A stretch of DNA of 64,000 nucleotides from Cunninghamia lanceolata (lineage: Eukaryota > Streptophyta > Pinopsida > Cupressales > Cupressaceae), in the NCBI GenBank assembly GCA_027924645.1, contig BSBN01000233.1:3428501-3492500 (forward strand), given 5' to 3'. A model generated the notes under the pieces. The model made no database searches, had not been told where the DNA came from, and saw only the letters and a list, made by a program, of their open reading frames with translations. Position numbers and translations under genes: made by a program. This document shows, in pieces, positions 1 to 12,440 of the stretch (position 1 is the first letter of the stretch; every line of letters starts with the position of its first letter).

Positions 1-175
1 CCCTAAGGTTAAATTTTCTTTGTCAACTTATTTTGAATCTTTAGATCATGCAAATATGCAAGAGAAGAGTACATTGGGGTTTAAGCAAATTTGTATATAA
101 AACTATTAGCCCCCCCCACCCCCCCGCCCTTCAATCTCTCAAAAATAAAACTAAAAGATCTATCTCTTCACCATG

Positions 176-599
176 GCTCTAATACCATGTTAGATTTTGC
201 AAACATGCAAGAAGTCACCTAAAACTTAGTGAAAGGATTAGATACTATAAAACTATAAATACAAATGATTAGAGATCACAATAGCATCACAAAGTTAGTT
301 TCTAATAACATGAAAAAAATGGTTGAATCCTCAAGAAACACAAGCAAAATAGCATAAGGAAAACTCACAATGTATTAACCAATATGCAAATACATGCTAG
401 GTGAGTGAGTATATATAGACTATATGAGAGGGAGGAGGTGGCAAATACAACTAATAAGAAGTGTAACTCCAAGATTCAAAATAGGAAAGAGTAACTCCTA
501 TGAAAGATGTTGAGAACTCACTCCACTCATATTATTACCCACTTTATTAACCTAAGCAAGCTAAACCTAATGTGTAGGAAAAACACATAATATCTAACT
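176..599 (-). mobile_element. 5' LTR and primer site of Copia-like element cut by the left edge
   Basis: The LTR spans 188-599 and reads on the minus strand. Its plus-strand ends are TGTTAGAT and ATCTAACT, near-perfect inverted termini, with the last base apparently mutated from A. Directly next to it, 176-187 (GCTCTAATACCA) is the reverse complement of the initiator-Met primer site with one mismatch. A minus-strand TATA-like run (TATATATACTCAC) lies near 400-415. The internal leader would continue leftwards through 1-175, which holds a C-rich run at 111-126, and off the window. No coding sequence of the element is visible here. Confidence 0.7.
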
Positions 600-1907
600 A
601 AGAAAAATAAAAAAAAACCTGCACTAGCATAAAGATGTCATTAAATACATGTCCTTGACACACAACTTGAGACCTTCGGTGCATTGATCAAGAGGCAACA
701 ATCATATTCCTCAAAATTTGACATGGGAAAGCACGACATTGGAAACTTAAATTTGGAGGACTAGATTGGAGGTGCAGTCTTGCCATAAGACAAAATTATG
801 GTTGTGGCCTAGTCTAGGAAGGTAGAAAGCTTAAGAAATAGACATGGTATGTTCAACAAAGATGGATTTAGTATATCAGAGTGACATGTTCAAGTTTTGA
901 GTCAATTGATATGTCAAATAAGTTGAATGAGCGCTAAGACTATACATTTACAACATAAATTAAGATAAAACAATAGTATAAAAATACAAAATATATACTT
1001 TTTATCACGTGCATCTAAAAGGTTTAGATTGTATTATATTATTATATAAATTAAAAGATTATATTATATAACTTACTATTAACAAGCCAACATCAAAATC
1101 ATTAAGTTGGAATTATATTTTCTTATTTAATATTATAAACCTTTGTAAATTCAAAATTGATAACTAAATTTTACGTAAAAATTTACTGATTGTATTTTAT
1201 AATTTATCATCTCTAATTGTGAATGACTTTCAAGTCAAATACGAATATAAAATACAATCAGTAATCTCTTTAGTAAAACCTAATTATCATCTCTTGTTGT
1301 AAATGACTTAAGGTCAATTAAAAAATAAAAAATATAATAGATGGTCTCTTTAGTAAAACCTAGATGTCATATCTTGAATTAACGAGGAGTTATAACACTA
1401 GATAGACAATATATTCTCAACTTAATGATTTTGATATTTGGGTTGACCATAATGGTAAGTTACCAGTTATTTGTCTATGGCTTTAAAATGCCATAAATTC
1501 TTCTCTAAAGCTCTTATGCTCTTCAGTCTTCACCACCACGTTGTTTACTTTTATTTTATCATATTTTGTTACATTTTGGGTGGGTTTTGGTCAGTATTTT
1601 TTTTCCAGGGAAGCTATGTAAGGGGGAGGTGTTAACTCAGAGTATACTTTGCTGGCTTACAGCAACCCGTTTAATGTTATTTTATTATTGCTTTCTTCGA
1701 CATAGTTTATTTCTGAAAAGCTATGATCTTGAAAGAATTAGGTAATGCATCAAAACACACCCAGCCTCAAGATTTGTGTTACCATGAAGGAATGAAACGA
1801 CTTTTTTTTTAATTGCTGTATTAAAATCATTTTGTAATAATAATCTCTAGTTTCTTGGAGGAGCCTGTATCTTCTGCTAGTTTTTTCTGCAAACCAGATC
1901 TAAACCA
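600..1907. other. AT-rich upstream region of the transporter gene
   Basis: No gene is seen. Apart from the 80-bp tandem repeat listed separately the stretch is AT-rich and holds no ORF or recognisable promoter element that I would defend. It separates the Copia LTR from the NPF start codon by about 1.3 kb and must contain the gene's promoter. Confidence 0.5.
1195..1378. repeat. Tandem repeat with 80-bp period, about 2.3 copies
   Basis: ATCATCTCT...TGAATGAC-type sequence at 1206 recurs at 1286, and TCTCTTTAGTAAAACCTA at 1266 recurs at 1346, both with an offset of exactly 80. The copies have diverged. Confidence 0.7.
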
Positions 1908-4900
1908 ATGGTAAGCAGTAAGAGAACAGCCATGAAACCAGAGAAAGAAAATATTGCATTAGATGGATCTGTTGATCTGAGAGGGAGGCCTGTTTTGAGA
2001 AGCAAGACTGGAGGGTTAAAGGCCTGTTCTTTTATAGTGGGTATGCATGGATTCAATCTAGTATATCTTTAGTTCAAGAATTGCTTGTATGGTATTTTTT
2101 TCCTGTGATGAATTTGGTCATTGTTGGGATTGAACAGGGTATGAGTTCTGTGAGAGGCTGGCTTATGGTGGGATATGGGCTAATTTGGTGATATATCTCA
2201 CAACCAGACTGCATGAAGGGACTGTTTCTGCTTCAACTAATGTCACTACTTGGACTGGCACCATGTGGAGTATGCCTCTCATTGCAGCTTATATTGCTGA
2301 TACTCACTGGGGTCGCTACTGGACCTTCCTTGCCTTTTCCTCTATCTATATACTGGTAAGTTTTCTCCAAGTTGTCATTGCTGTATCACCTCATTTATAG
2401 ATAAAAGTGTTAAATAGTCATTTTCTTTTAGAATGAAAAAAAAAATGTAACCATTGAATTCTCTGATCATTAAGAAAAGCTTTTCCTTTCAATATAAATT
2501 TTGTGTATCTTGTTGTAATTTGGGTGTCTTTATTTCACTTCAAATTAACAGTTTTTTGGTAGTAATTATAATTGTTTTGGAGACTTCAAACATCAACAAT
2601 CAAAGATATGAAAAGAGAAACTGCCATAGGATTTGCAAGACAAATTTAAAGGCAACTTTGCAATTCATTATTATCAACTTATAAATGTGATAAACATCCA
2701 CTGAACATTATCTATCCCAAGCTAGGTTGTTGGGTTTTTGGTCAAACTTTAGTTGCTTATCTTATTTTATTATGGCACAGCCAATACACAGTGGTTAGCA
2801 TGCTTGTCTCTCCCCGGAATGTAATGTTCAGGTTATATGGTTTTCAGCTCTGCCTCTAACCTCCCTGCTAATATCTTTGACATGGTCTGCAACTTTTGTC
2901 ACTTACTCAGTACTCTGTTCTACTATACAAAGTCATCTCTATTGAAAAAGAAAAAGAAAAAAGGATAGTTTAATCTTTCATTTAAGTGTATGGTGCACAG
3001 TGTAATGGTAAGTTGTCAATATTTTCAATTTTTTTTGAGAGGATGAAAAGAAGGCCTGTGGCTTCACTAACTTTAATCAATATAAAAAAATTTATTTCAT
3101 ATAATAAAAAAAAAAATCTTAAAAATAAAAAATATATATAAGAGAGCATTACTTGAAAAGAAACCAGTGCAATTGGTAAACATGCAAAGAGTAGTACCAA
3201 ATTACTAAATAGAGACGAAAGGCTGAAATCAAGTGATTTGTGCAAGAGCTTATTATTCATTTGCTCAAACATATAAATCATTTATTCTATAATGAACCAC
3301 AAAGTTGCGGTCCACCTCAGTTGCTCTAAATTCCTTACTCTTCAAACTACAATTGTTTTATTTAACAAAATAATAATAATCATTTCAATTGATGTCTTAT
3401 TATTAATGGGCTAAGCTGTTCTTTTTGTTTTTTAATGTAGGCAATGGGGCTCTTGACAGTAGCTGTTTCTTTGAAATCTTTGAGACCTCCTCCTTGTCCA
3501 TCAGGTGATGGATGCCAAAAGGCTTCTAATTTTCAGAGTGCAATATTTTACCTAGCCTTATATCTTGTAGCAATAGGCGCAGGTGGAATCAAACCAAACA
3601 TCTCTACTTTTGGTGCAGACCAATTTGATGAGTTTGACCCCAAAGAAAAGTCCCACAAAAACCACTTTTTCAACTGGTGGATGTTCATCATATTCTTCGG
3701 AAGCCTGTTAGGCAAAACATTCCTGATTTACATAGAAGACACAGTGAGTTTTGGAGTGAGCTATGCAATCATCACAGCAGCACTCTTTGCATCAGCCCTT
3801 GTCTTCTTGATTGGAACTCCCTATTACAGGCATAAAATAGTAACTGGTAGCCCTCTAAAGAGAATGGGTAAAGTGTTTGTAAGGGCAACCAAGAACTGGA
3901 AAGTGGAAGCTGGAGCAGAGATTTCTAACCTTTACGAAGTGGACTACCAAGAATATGTTGCTAAAGGCAGATACCCAATCCCTCATACTTCTTCATTAAG
4001 GTAAATTTGTAGCTCTATACACAGTCCATCTAACTTTTTCTTAATCACAGTTTTAAATTTGCTCAATTGTTTTCAACAGATTTCTTGACAAGGCAGCAAT
4101 CATAAACGATGCTTCATCGAAGATCTGCACTGTAACTGAAGTGGAAGAAACCAAACTCATGATTGGAATGCTTCCAGTTTGGATTGCTACAATCATACCC
4201 ACCATACTTCTTACACAAGCTGGGACTCTGTTTGTTAAACAGTCAGAAACTCTGGACAGGCATATGGGCTCAACATTCCAAATCCCAGCAGCTAGTGTCA
4301 TGGCCATTCTCACTCTATTCATGCTTATAACTACCCTAATCTATGATAGACTCTTAATACCCATTTTAAGAAAGTTCACAGGAAATCCCAAAGGCATAAC
4401 TGCTCTCCAGAGGATGGGAGTGGGAATGGTTATCCAGGTTGTTGCCATGATTGTGGCTATGGCTATTGAAACCAAACGACTACAAGTAGTTAAAGAGCAT
4501 GGGCTTCAAAATAACAAGAGGGCAATTGTGCCCAGAAGTATTTTCACCTTAATTCCACAGTTTGCATTGCTGGGCATTGCAGATGCTTTGCTGGATATAG
4601 GCAAAATAGACTTCTTTTATGATCAAGCACCGGAGAGTATGCAGAGTATGGGGACTGCATTATATACAAGCTCTAATGGCGTGAGTGCCTTTGTCAGCAG
4701 CTTTATTCTTAAATCTGTGAGCAAGTTTACTTCCCGGGGAGGGCGCAAAGGATGGATTGTGAATAATATGAATGCATCGCATCTGGATTACTATTATGCA
4801 TTCTTAGCTGTTCTGCTATTTGTGAACATTGCTTTCTTCATCTTTGTTTCCTGTTTGTACGTCTACAAGAGAGAGATCACAGAGGTTTTTGAGGAAGAAT

Positions 4901-5007
4901 CCGAGAAAGCTATTGAGATTTCCCCTTTAAACAGGGGAAATGATCTCATAATTCAGGATGAGTTGGGGCATATTGATATTAATAGTAATTTAAATAGAAT
5001 AGCCTAA
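1908..5007 (+). CDS. NRT1/PTR family (NPF5-like) proton-coupled nitrate/peptide transporter
   Basis: Four exons give a 612-residue protein: 1908-2040, 2138-2355, 3441-4000 and 4080-5007, all with GT-AG introns and reading frame kept across each junction. The chosen ATG is followed by the usual NPF start, a DGSVDLRGRP-type segment at about residue 20. The proton-coupling ExxER motif is present as EFCER at the start of exon 2. Later hallmarks are GAGGIKPNISTFGADQF and NHFFNWWMF in exon 3, and the FFYDQAPESM motif in exon 4. Hydrophobic segments fit the 12-helix plasma-membrane carrier fold, and the length is normal for the family. The NPF5 subgroup is inferred from FQIPAAS, DRHMGS and the GTPYYRHK stretch; the substrate cannot be told. 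Oddity: AYGGIWANL replaces the more usual AYYGI. No frameshift or stop was found, so it looks functional. The neighbours are repeats and unrelated. Confidence 0.9.
2775..2962 (+). mobile_element. Possible tRNA-derived SINE in intron 2
   Basis: A box A-like stretch (CAGTGGTTAGCATGC near 2789) sits at the head and the segment ends in an A-rich tail, GAAAAAGAAAAAGAAAAAA, at 2944-2962. Box B is poor and I could not define target duplications, so this is tentative. It lies in the 1085-bp intron between exons 2 and 3 of the transporter, in the sense direction. Confidence 0.3.
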
Positions 5008-5227
5008 AGTCGCGCATATTTCCTGTCAAAAATATGGTACGGGACGGTGTACATAGAAGGCACTCTAAGCTCTCTCCATTGAAGCTGCACCTTATATTGT
5101 ACACCTTGAGTTGGCCTGTAGGTGAAGCATTTGTGTATTTGAAAAAGAGTTTACAAGTTTGAACCCTATACATGATAGGGCATATATGCCTCACCTAATG
5201 CATAGCCTAAGGAGGTTCCTGGCATAT

Positions 5228-5745
5228 GATATAAGCTCGCTATAAACTCAAACAAGGTCGCTCAACATTGTGGACTATAACAAGATTGTTTCTTTCTTTC
5301 TTTTGATGTTTAGGCATCATTGACTATAAAAAGATTCTTTCTTTGTTTCTTTCTATGTTTGGGGAGCATGGACTATAAAAGGATTCTTTTTTCTCTTTCT
5401 TTCTTGTGATATAAGCTCGCTATAAACCCAAACAAGGTCACTCAACATTGTGGACTATAAAAAGATGTTTCTTTCTTTCTTTTGATGTTTAAGCATCATT
5501 GACTATAAAAAGATTCTTTCTTTGTTTCTTTCTATGTTTGGGGAGCATGGACTATAAAAGGATTCTTTCTTTCTTTCTTTCTATGTTTGGGGAGCATGGA
5601 CTATAAAAGGATTCTTTCTTTCTTTCTTTCTATGTTTAGGCATTGTGGATTATAAAAAGATTCATTTATTCTTTCTTTCCTTCTTTCTATGTTTGGGCAT
5701 CATGGACTATAAAAGATTCTTTCTTTCTTTCTATGTTTGGAAATT
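5228..5745. repeat. Nested tandem repeat downstream of the transporter
   Basis: A block starting GATATAAGCTCGCTATAAAC at 5228 recurs at 5408, a 180-bp higher-order unit. Inside it a shorter unit is repeated, built of GGACTATAAAAGGATTC, a (TTTC)n tract and CTATGTTTGGGGAGCAT. About nine copies of the GACTATAAAA core are visible up to 5745, with variable CT tract length, typical of slippage and unequal exchange. Confidence 0.85.
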
Positions 5746-6670
5746 TTAAGTTGTTGAAGTTACTAGAATCTATATAAAATTTAATTATAAGATGGTATAT
5801 ATGATGTATAACTAGCACTTGCACCCATAGGAGGTTCATGGGATACATGGATAGGAAAATTAAGGTAACATTTAAATGTATTGGTTTTTAGTCATATTAT
5901 AATTTTTTTAAAATTTAAATTTTAATATTACATAATTAGTTATATAACAATATAGTTTAAATCTAAATATTTATTTGTACAAATAATCATTGTATCATAT
6001 ATCTTGTTAGATGCCATTCAACAATGTTTTAGTTGTTAACGATGTATAAACTTCTTATACTTGTTATATATAGAACATAGCAATGTTTATGAATTTTTAA
6101 AATATAAACTAGCATCATTTTGTTTTACAAATTTTGTTGAATTTCCTTATTTCCTTTGAAATTGTTGCATTCCTTTGAAGAACTTGAATAGCCACATCTC
6201 ATTATATGAAGAATATGATAGAATAGATTGTGGCTAAATTGTCCACTTCCCTTCTATTTGAGATTAAGATTAGTATCCGTTTTGTATTGATACTATACTT
6301 TGTAGCTTCTCTTTTTGTCCTTTTAGGTGATATTGTGCTTCCCAACTTCTCTTTTTAAATTATTATCATTCCTATGCATTGAAACAAAATGTTGTTGGAG
6401 CAAAATCATAATGTGTAATCATTTTATTAGATATGTACATTCAATAAAAAACCAATTATTGAGAGGGAGATCAGATCTTTTCTTTTTTAATTGTTAGTTG
6501 TGCACTTGGATAAGATAAACATTGTAATTGATTCGTTATGTTTTAATGTTTTTTAAAAAGAGAACAATTAACAGATTGGAATAATGGTTTTTATTTTTTA
6601 TTTGAGAGAGAGCATGCAACTAACTTTACATACCTAAACCTACTTATTGTGAGAGTAGTTGGAGGCAAGT
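5746..6670. other. AT-rich intergenic DNA
   Basis: No ORF of coding character, repeat unit or element terminus was recognised in this stretch. Confidence 0.5.
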
Positions 6671-7015
6671 TTATTCTTTCTTTTTGATAGTGTTACAGGG
6701 ATTTTGTTTTATTCTAGAGTAGTTATCGAAAGCAAATGTAGGCTCTATATGAAATCCTTTTATAGATTGGACTCCAGACATCACTGTAAATATGAGGCCT
6801 TGTATTTTAGTTTTACTAATATTAATTGTGTCTTTATTTAGTGTAAGGCCTTGTGTTCTGTGTATAGTGATAGTCCATGAGATGGTTGCCTTGTGATATA
6901 GGTTGTATTGGTATAGTTTTTGGGTTTGGTTTATCCAATAGTAGACCATTATAGTTTTTAAATGTTACTAAAACATATGTTGACAATTCTAGTGGTTTAG
7001 ATCCAATGGGGTATA
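6671..7015 (-). pseudogene. PIF1/Helitron-type helicase relic, C-terminal part
   Basis: The minus-strand translation carries the late motifs of PIF1-like superfamily 1B helicases: ITIHRTQGLTLNK (family: ITIHKSQGLTL), then GLIFTVMSGVQSIKG (family: GLTFVALSRVRSLKD), then the C-terminal PTFAFDNYSRI (family: PPFSFERFSRI). Upstream, in another frame, DIVYPIGSKPLEL leads into this part, so at least one frameshift separates them. The remainder lies 12.4 kb away at 19408-19516; the gypsy element between them inserted at the IVY codons, and its duplicated GTATA is part of the gene. The SRVRS arginine motif is degraded to SGVQS. It could come from a Helitron or from a free-standing PIF1-like gene; no Rep domain is seen. 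Not functional. Confidence 0.8.
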
Positions 7016-8569
7016 TGATGCAGAGCAGGGGAGGTCTCTTGTGATGTTCTTAAAGGTTCTTTGACTGGTCATGGTTATAGCTAACTGTCTCCTCAACATG
7101 CATAGCTTGAAAGATAGGCAAAAGTGTCATTTCATGATTTGTATATGTATCCCACTTGTGAAACCTCCTAATCACCTTAGACCACCCTAGTATGACTGGT
7201 AGACACTCACCAAACCCACCAAACACCCTGGTCATCGGTCTTCCATGTGGTTCCTTCACAACTAGCCCTTTTTGGTAGTAGCCCTTGAAATGAGGTTTTT
7301 GGTGTATAACTTGCAAAATACTTGCCAAACCCATGAACCATTTGACTTTTTAGATACCCATTAGACTTCTTCACAACATATTAGACATACAACATAGGTT
7401 ACTTCAGGACATATGCCTCAAAAAGGTGATTGTACCTGTTGTTCTAGGCCTAATTAGGCCTCCTCTTCATAGCCAAAGTATGGAATCCTTCACCTACACT
7501 ACTAAACCCTGCTTCAAGGTGCCTCAGGAGTTGATTAATGATGATTTAAGTTGGTTTAAAGGGGTTTGACTTAGCTTGGGTCACTCTTCATTCATATGAC
7601 AACTCTGCCTCCTCTTCGCTGCCTAACACATGAAGATATTAGGCATGATCACCTTGCAAACTCCACTCCAGACCTATCCCCTACTCCTTCCATGCAAAAA
7701 AAGGTTAAATTACTCCTAGACAACCCCATTCTATTCATCTTGAAGTTATGATGCAAGTTCATTATGCCAAGAATCCATCGATTTACCAAAACTCTTAAGA
7801 AACCCTCAAAACCCTAGTTTTATGGGCAATTTCAGAAAAATGACTACAAAATACTTCAAACCCCAATGATAATGCACCTAATCTAACTCAAATGAAAGGT
7901 AATTCCTTCCATCCCAACATTTGATGCATTTGGAGTCTTGACTGGACTGTACGGTCAAGTACTAGGTGTTTGAACAACAACAAATTCAGAAAATACAGAG
8001 CAGTCCTTAAAAGAATCATTTGGAGAATGCTTTAAACTTCATCAAAATCTCTTCAACGTAGTTCAAAACAAATCTAAGACCATCTATTTCAACATTTTGT
8101 GTACTTTAGTCCATGAAGGTACTGTACAGACTCAAGGCAGGAAGAAGAACAGTAGAAAAAAGGGAAATTATAGAAAACAAGAATTTTATTATTGATTTCT
8201 TACTCAAAACATCAACTCTACCTTCTTCATCAAGTCTCAAGGCATAAATAATCTTCTTCATTTGACATATCTATCCTCTAATAGCAAGTTTACATGCAGC
8301 ATTTATCTCCCACTCCTCCACCATCATGGGAAAAAGGCAGAAATAAGGCTTAAATTAGCCTTTTTACACTACTGCTCAAAATAGCAGTCCAACTCCTAGA
8401 AAGGAAAAATCAAAATTTGAAACTCCACTACATGAAAATGCCCTTAGTGGGCTTTATTACAATCTTAAATGAGACAACTCCCCTTAAAATCCCCATTCAA
8501 ACCAAAAATATAAAATTCAAGACCAAAAATACAAAATTTTCTAACTAGGTCCTAGGTGCCCCTGCACCA
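7016..8569 (-). repeat. 3' LTR of the gypsy element
   Basis: About 1.55 kb, matching 11020-11405 plus 18234-19407 over its whole length with scattered substitutions. It starts TGATG and ends CACCA on the plus strand. Confidence 0.88.
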
Positions 8570-10940
8570 TACACCCAACCTTGAAACTTTTCCAAGTCTC
8601 TTGGAAATTGTATGGTAGCTGGTCCATCTTCATCTTTGCATGGTTCTCCTTGATGATCTGCCCTATGAAACACCTCCTCGTTATCTTCACTCTTGGTTTG
8701 TTCATGCTAAGTGGTCTTTTTCTTGCCTTGCTGCTAGGCTTCATCTTCATCCCATCAGTGTTTATATCCACTGTCTTGTCATCCTCTTCTTGTATAATGT
8801 TTGTATCCTCTATCTCCTTTTCCTCCTGTTCTTCTTCTTCTTCTTGTACTTGCTTGGGCTGCTCTATGTCTCTATCTTCTAATAGTTCTATCATCAAAAC
8901 CTTGTTCACTGTCCCATGAACCTCTATCCCAATGACCTTTGACTGCCTTTTGACTGTCCTATCCATGATTTTGTTATGCCCACTTTGTTCCTCCTCAAAC
9001 AACTCATCTCTTGCTTCCTCTTGGACTATCTTTGCCACCATTTTGTTCTCTTGACTCTACAAAATCAGAGTTTCCTCTACTGTCTTCTCATCGCCTTTCT
9101 TCCTTACCTCTGATGCACACTAAACCTCTGTCTTTTTCTTAACATCATCTCTCTTTTCCACTTCATTATAATTATTTGTAGACTCCCCAAACACACTATT
9201 TTTGGCCTTTTCTTGGCCTCTTATTGTCCACTTCACCTCTTTGGTCATTATTGGGACCTCTTTCAAACTCCTTACATCTTCCTTTCTCTTTATAAATTTT
9301 CCTACTAATTCTTTCCATTTTACTCTGCCCACTGTAATTGTCCACCTTTGTGTTTGGATTCTCACCTTACACTTCTTTCTCTTGACTGGCCACACTTTTT
9401 CTTTGAGACTCTATCCCAAGGACCTATGTCCTATTAAGTTTAGGAGCACAATTGATTGTCCACCTTCCTTTTTAACCACCATATTCACACATTGCTGCTC
9501 TCCTACCTCAACTACCTTATGCTCTTTCACTTGCCATTTCCCTTGGCACTTTTGACTTTTTTCCTTAGGCCTTCTGCCATTGTTATAACTATATTCTCAG
9601 TCATAAGGACCACTATATCTGCAGTCATCAACTGCTTACTAACTCTTGTTGAATTTGAAGAACTAAATGTTGTCCTTGACATGGCATTGTCATGCCAACC
9701 TACCTCTAACCTTTTCTCCATCAGTCATTGACACTAAACTATCATTATTACCTTTCAAACTCAAGTTGTACTTCATCTCTGTCATGGCAGTCCTTGACTA
9801 TCCATCATCTTTTCTTGCCTTCAAGGGACACAACACTGCCCCTATTATGATTCCTTGGCTTACCTCAGTCCATTTAGTATCCTCTCTCTTACCTTGTTCC
9901 TCTGTCTTCTTTCTCTCTGCCTCTAAGATCTTCTTGACATTTGGTCTTCCATCTTTTTCATTACCATACCCCTGTTGTCTTCTACCTTCATGTCCTTCCA
10001 ATGGACAAAATGACTCTTGCATGGTGACCTTACTAGGCCAATCTTGCCCCTCCTTGGGTAACTCACTTGCACTCACTATAACTCTTCCTCTTATGAGGGC
10101 CCTTGCCACTTCTTCCCCTATTCTACAAAATCTTGTGCCAAACTTACATGCCTCTATTTTGACAGTGTTTGACTGTCCCATAACTTTCTTTGCTTCTATT
10201 TGTCAAAATTCAGTCTCTCCTTCATACTGTCCAAACTTGTCTTGGACTTTCAAGGTCATTACATTTTTGAGCTCCTCTACCTCAATCTTCTTTAACAACT
10301 TGTTATCTTCTTGCTTCCTCAATTTTGTATGCCCATCTATATTTGTTGCCACAACATCTTCTTTCACTGTGGTGGCTACATCCTCATTGCTTTTGTCTTC
10401 CTCAACATTCATACACTCCTTTTTTCCAAACATGATCACTCTAGCTTCTTTGGTCTGCTCCTCAATACTTTCTTGCATTGGTGTTAGTTTGAAACAAATT
10501 CCATCCTTCTCTATTATGTAGGTATTACATCTTCCATCATATATGGCATGCCTATCATACTACCAAGGCCTCCCTAATAACAAATGACAACAACTCATAG
10601 GTACTACATCACAAAGCATTTTATCCTTATAGCCACCAATATTGAATTCAACAAAATCTTGTTCACTTACTAAAATTGACTGATTATCATTTAACCAGGA
10701 TGCTTTATATGGTGCTTCATGAGGAAACCTTACTAAACTCAGTTTATCCACCATTTCTATTGAAACCGTGTTGTCAGTAGAACCAGAATTTATCACAACT
10801 TTACATACCTTCTCCTTGCATTTGTAGGTTGCCCTGATTAGTGATCTCCTTAGAGTCATCTCCTTCAACTGAGCATACCTTTCCCTCAACTCTCTGATTT
10901 CCTTTTCCATGGTGTCTTCTGGACTATTCCTTGGAGGCAT
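8541..10940 (-). pseudogene. Gypsy retropepsin fused to a long charged region, stop-riddled
   Basis: One minus-strand frame runs from MPPRN at 10940 to a stop at 8541, about 800 codons, interrupted only by in-frame stops; every open piece is in the same frame. After a short coiled-coil-like head comes a Ty3/gypsy-type aspartic protease with INSGSTDN (normally DSGSTDN, so the catalytic Asp is now Asn) and CHLLLGRPW, followed by a TAG. The rest is a Lys/Glu-rich low-complexity region ending in MVQGHLGPS about 30 bases inside the LTR. No CCHC knuckle, RT or integrase is found. The matrix/capsid part of gag also seems missing. The protease identity is well supported; the charged region is not recognised. 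Confidence 0.75.
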
Positions 10941-11005
10941 CTTGTTAACTCAACTCTTCACACTTCAACTTTCTTCCTTCTTTCCAATTAGAATCCTGAA
11001 CCTAA

Positions 11006-11016
11006 GCTCTGATACC
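11006..11016 (-). other. Primer binding site of the gypsy element
   Basis: The complement reads GGTATCAGAGC, matching the initiator-Met tRNA 3' end, next to the LTR start at 11020. It fixes the element's minus orientation. Confidence 0.8.
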
Positions 11017-11019
11017 GCT

Positions 11020-11405
11020 TGATGTAGAGTAGGGGGGTCTCTTGTGCTATTCTTAAAGGTTCTTTGACTAGTCATGGTTATAGCTGACTGTCTCCTCAAC
11101 ATGCATAACTTGAAAGATAGGCAAAAGTGCCATTTCATGATTTGTATATGTATCCCACTTGTCAGACCTCCTAATCACCTTAGACAACCCTAGTATGACT
11201 GGTAGACACTCACCAAACCCACTAAATACCCTGGTCATTTGTCTTCCTTGTGGTTCCTTCCCAACTAGCCCTCTTTGCTAGTAGGCATTGAAATGAGGTT
11301 TTCGAGGCATAACTTGCAGAATACTTGCCAAACCCATGAACCATTTGACTTTTCAGATACCCATTAGGCTTCTTCACAACATATTAGACATGCAACACAG
11401 GTTAC
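11020..11405 (-). repeat. 5' LTR of gypsy element, part 1
   Basis: Matches 7016-7397 of the other LTR and is cut after GGTTAC by the insertion of E1. Confidence 0.85.
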
Positions 11406-11759
11406 TATTGTGTGGTTACACAACACACCCCATTTTGACTTGGCAAAATAGGGACCCAACTTTTTTGCTTGGCTTGTTCTGTGCTTTCTGGCGGTTTGGT
11501 GAAAGTAAGTCATGCAGATCATCATGCATGGACAGGCTGGATAAGTCATCATCATGAGGTCAGTTTGTCAAAGTTCATATTTCATTCCAACAACCTCATC
11601 AGATAGAGCATCAAATTTCATGCAGGTTTGCCTTTTACATCACCCTGATATTCATTAGGATGTGAAAGTTATGAATGGTCAAAGTTTGAGTCAAACCTGA
11701 TATTTCCAGGGGGAGGATCATATTTCGTAACATCAATCATATTTTAGAAGGTCATCCCA

Positions 11760-12440
11760 ATCTAATTTATCACCCGATAAATCATGCAGTCCAAATGTCC
11801 GGACGTCAATTTTAGGTGATAGTGACCTTTACCTATCGGTGGCCTTATGTTTCCCGCAAGGATCATATTTCTCAATGTAACCCGATATTTCTCAATATCC
11901 TCCTGACGCGAAATATCCCCCTAAGCCATTATCCTGATGACGTTATTTGAGTCTGATAAACAAAGAAACTAACATGACGATGACATCATCATCACATTTA
12001 CCTCTCGGTGGCATATTTCCTAAACATGATCTTGCTCCCATAACATGACGATGACGTCATGATGCCTTAGCGATACACTGAGTCAATATCTGGATGACGT
12101 CACCCTGATATTCTGAAAGCGGGATGCTATGTTTTATCTGGTCATCATCATTTTGTAACATCACTCGATATATTGAAATATCCTCCTAATGTATTAGGTA
12201 TGACCTGAGGGTGCGTTTATCACCCGATCTGTCGAAGATAGTTTTTCCTCTCGGGGAGGATGATCACATTGCACTCCGGATGATATTTGCGAATATCACC
12301 CCGATATTCGAATATCATCACGACATTCAAATATCATCCCGATATCTAAATATCACCCCGCTCCCGTTGCCTCCATTGACATTTAATGCGCGCAGAGGTG
12401 GTAGGTAGTTCCCGCTGACCATTAAACCCGATCGAACACT
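11760..12440 (+). promoter_or_regulatory. CCGAT-rich block with two TGACGTCA sites in E1
   Basis: Repeated CCCGATAT / ATCGG-type words recur here, for example CACCCGAT near 11772 and 12222, AACCCGATATTTC near 11880 and CACCCCGATATTCG near 12297. Two perfect palindromes TGACGTCA, bZIP-type sites, lie at 12052-12059 and 12095-12102. Position upstream of the ORF suggests a promoter or enhancer; that role is inferred. Confidence 0.5.

Noticed and set aside
2454..2684. 76-codon ORF in intron 2 of the transporter
   Set aside because: It lies between confirmed exons, has no transporter similarity and an AT-rich random composition.
5100..5200. tRNA-like box B (AGTTTGAACCC near 5158)
   Set aside because: No box A at the right distance and no cloverleaf; not called a tRNA or SINE.
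5266..5745. CRISPR-like spacing of repeats
   Set aside because: Units are directly tandem and slippage-prone, with no unique spacers, and the genome is eukaryotic.
8581..10521. Several plus-strand ORFs up to 284 codons
   Set aside because: They are complements of the Lys/Glu-rich gypsy frame, giving Ser/Phe/Leu-rich nonsense; the minus frame has the protease.
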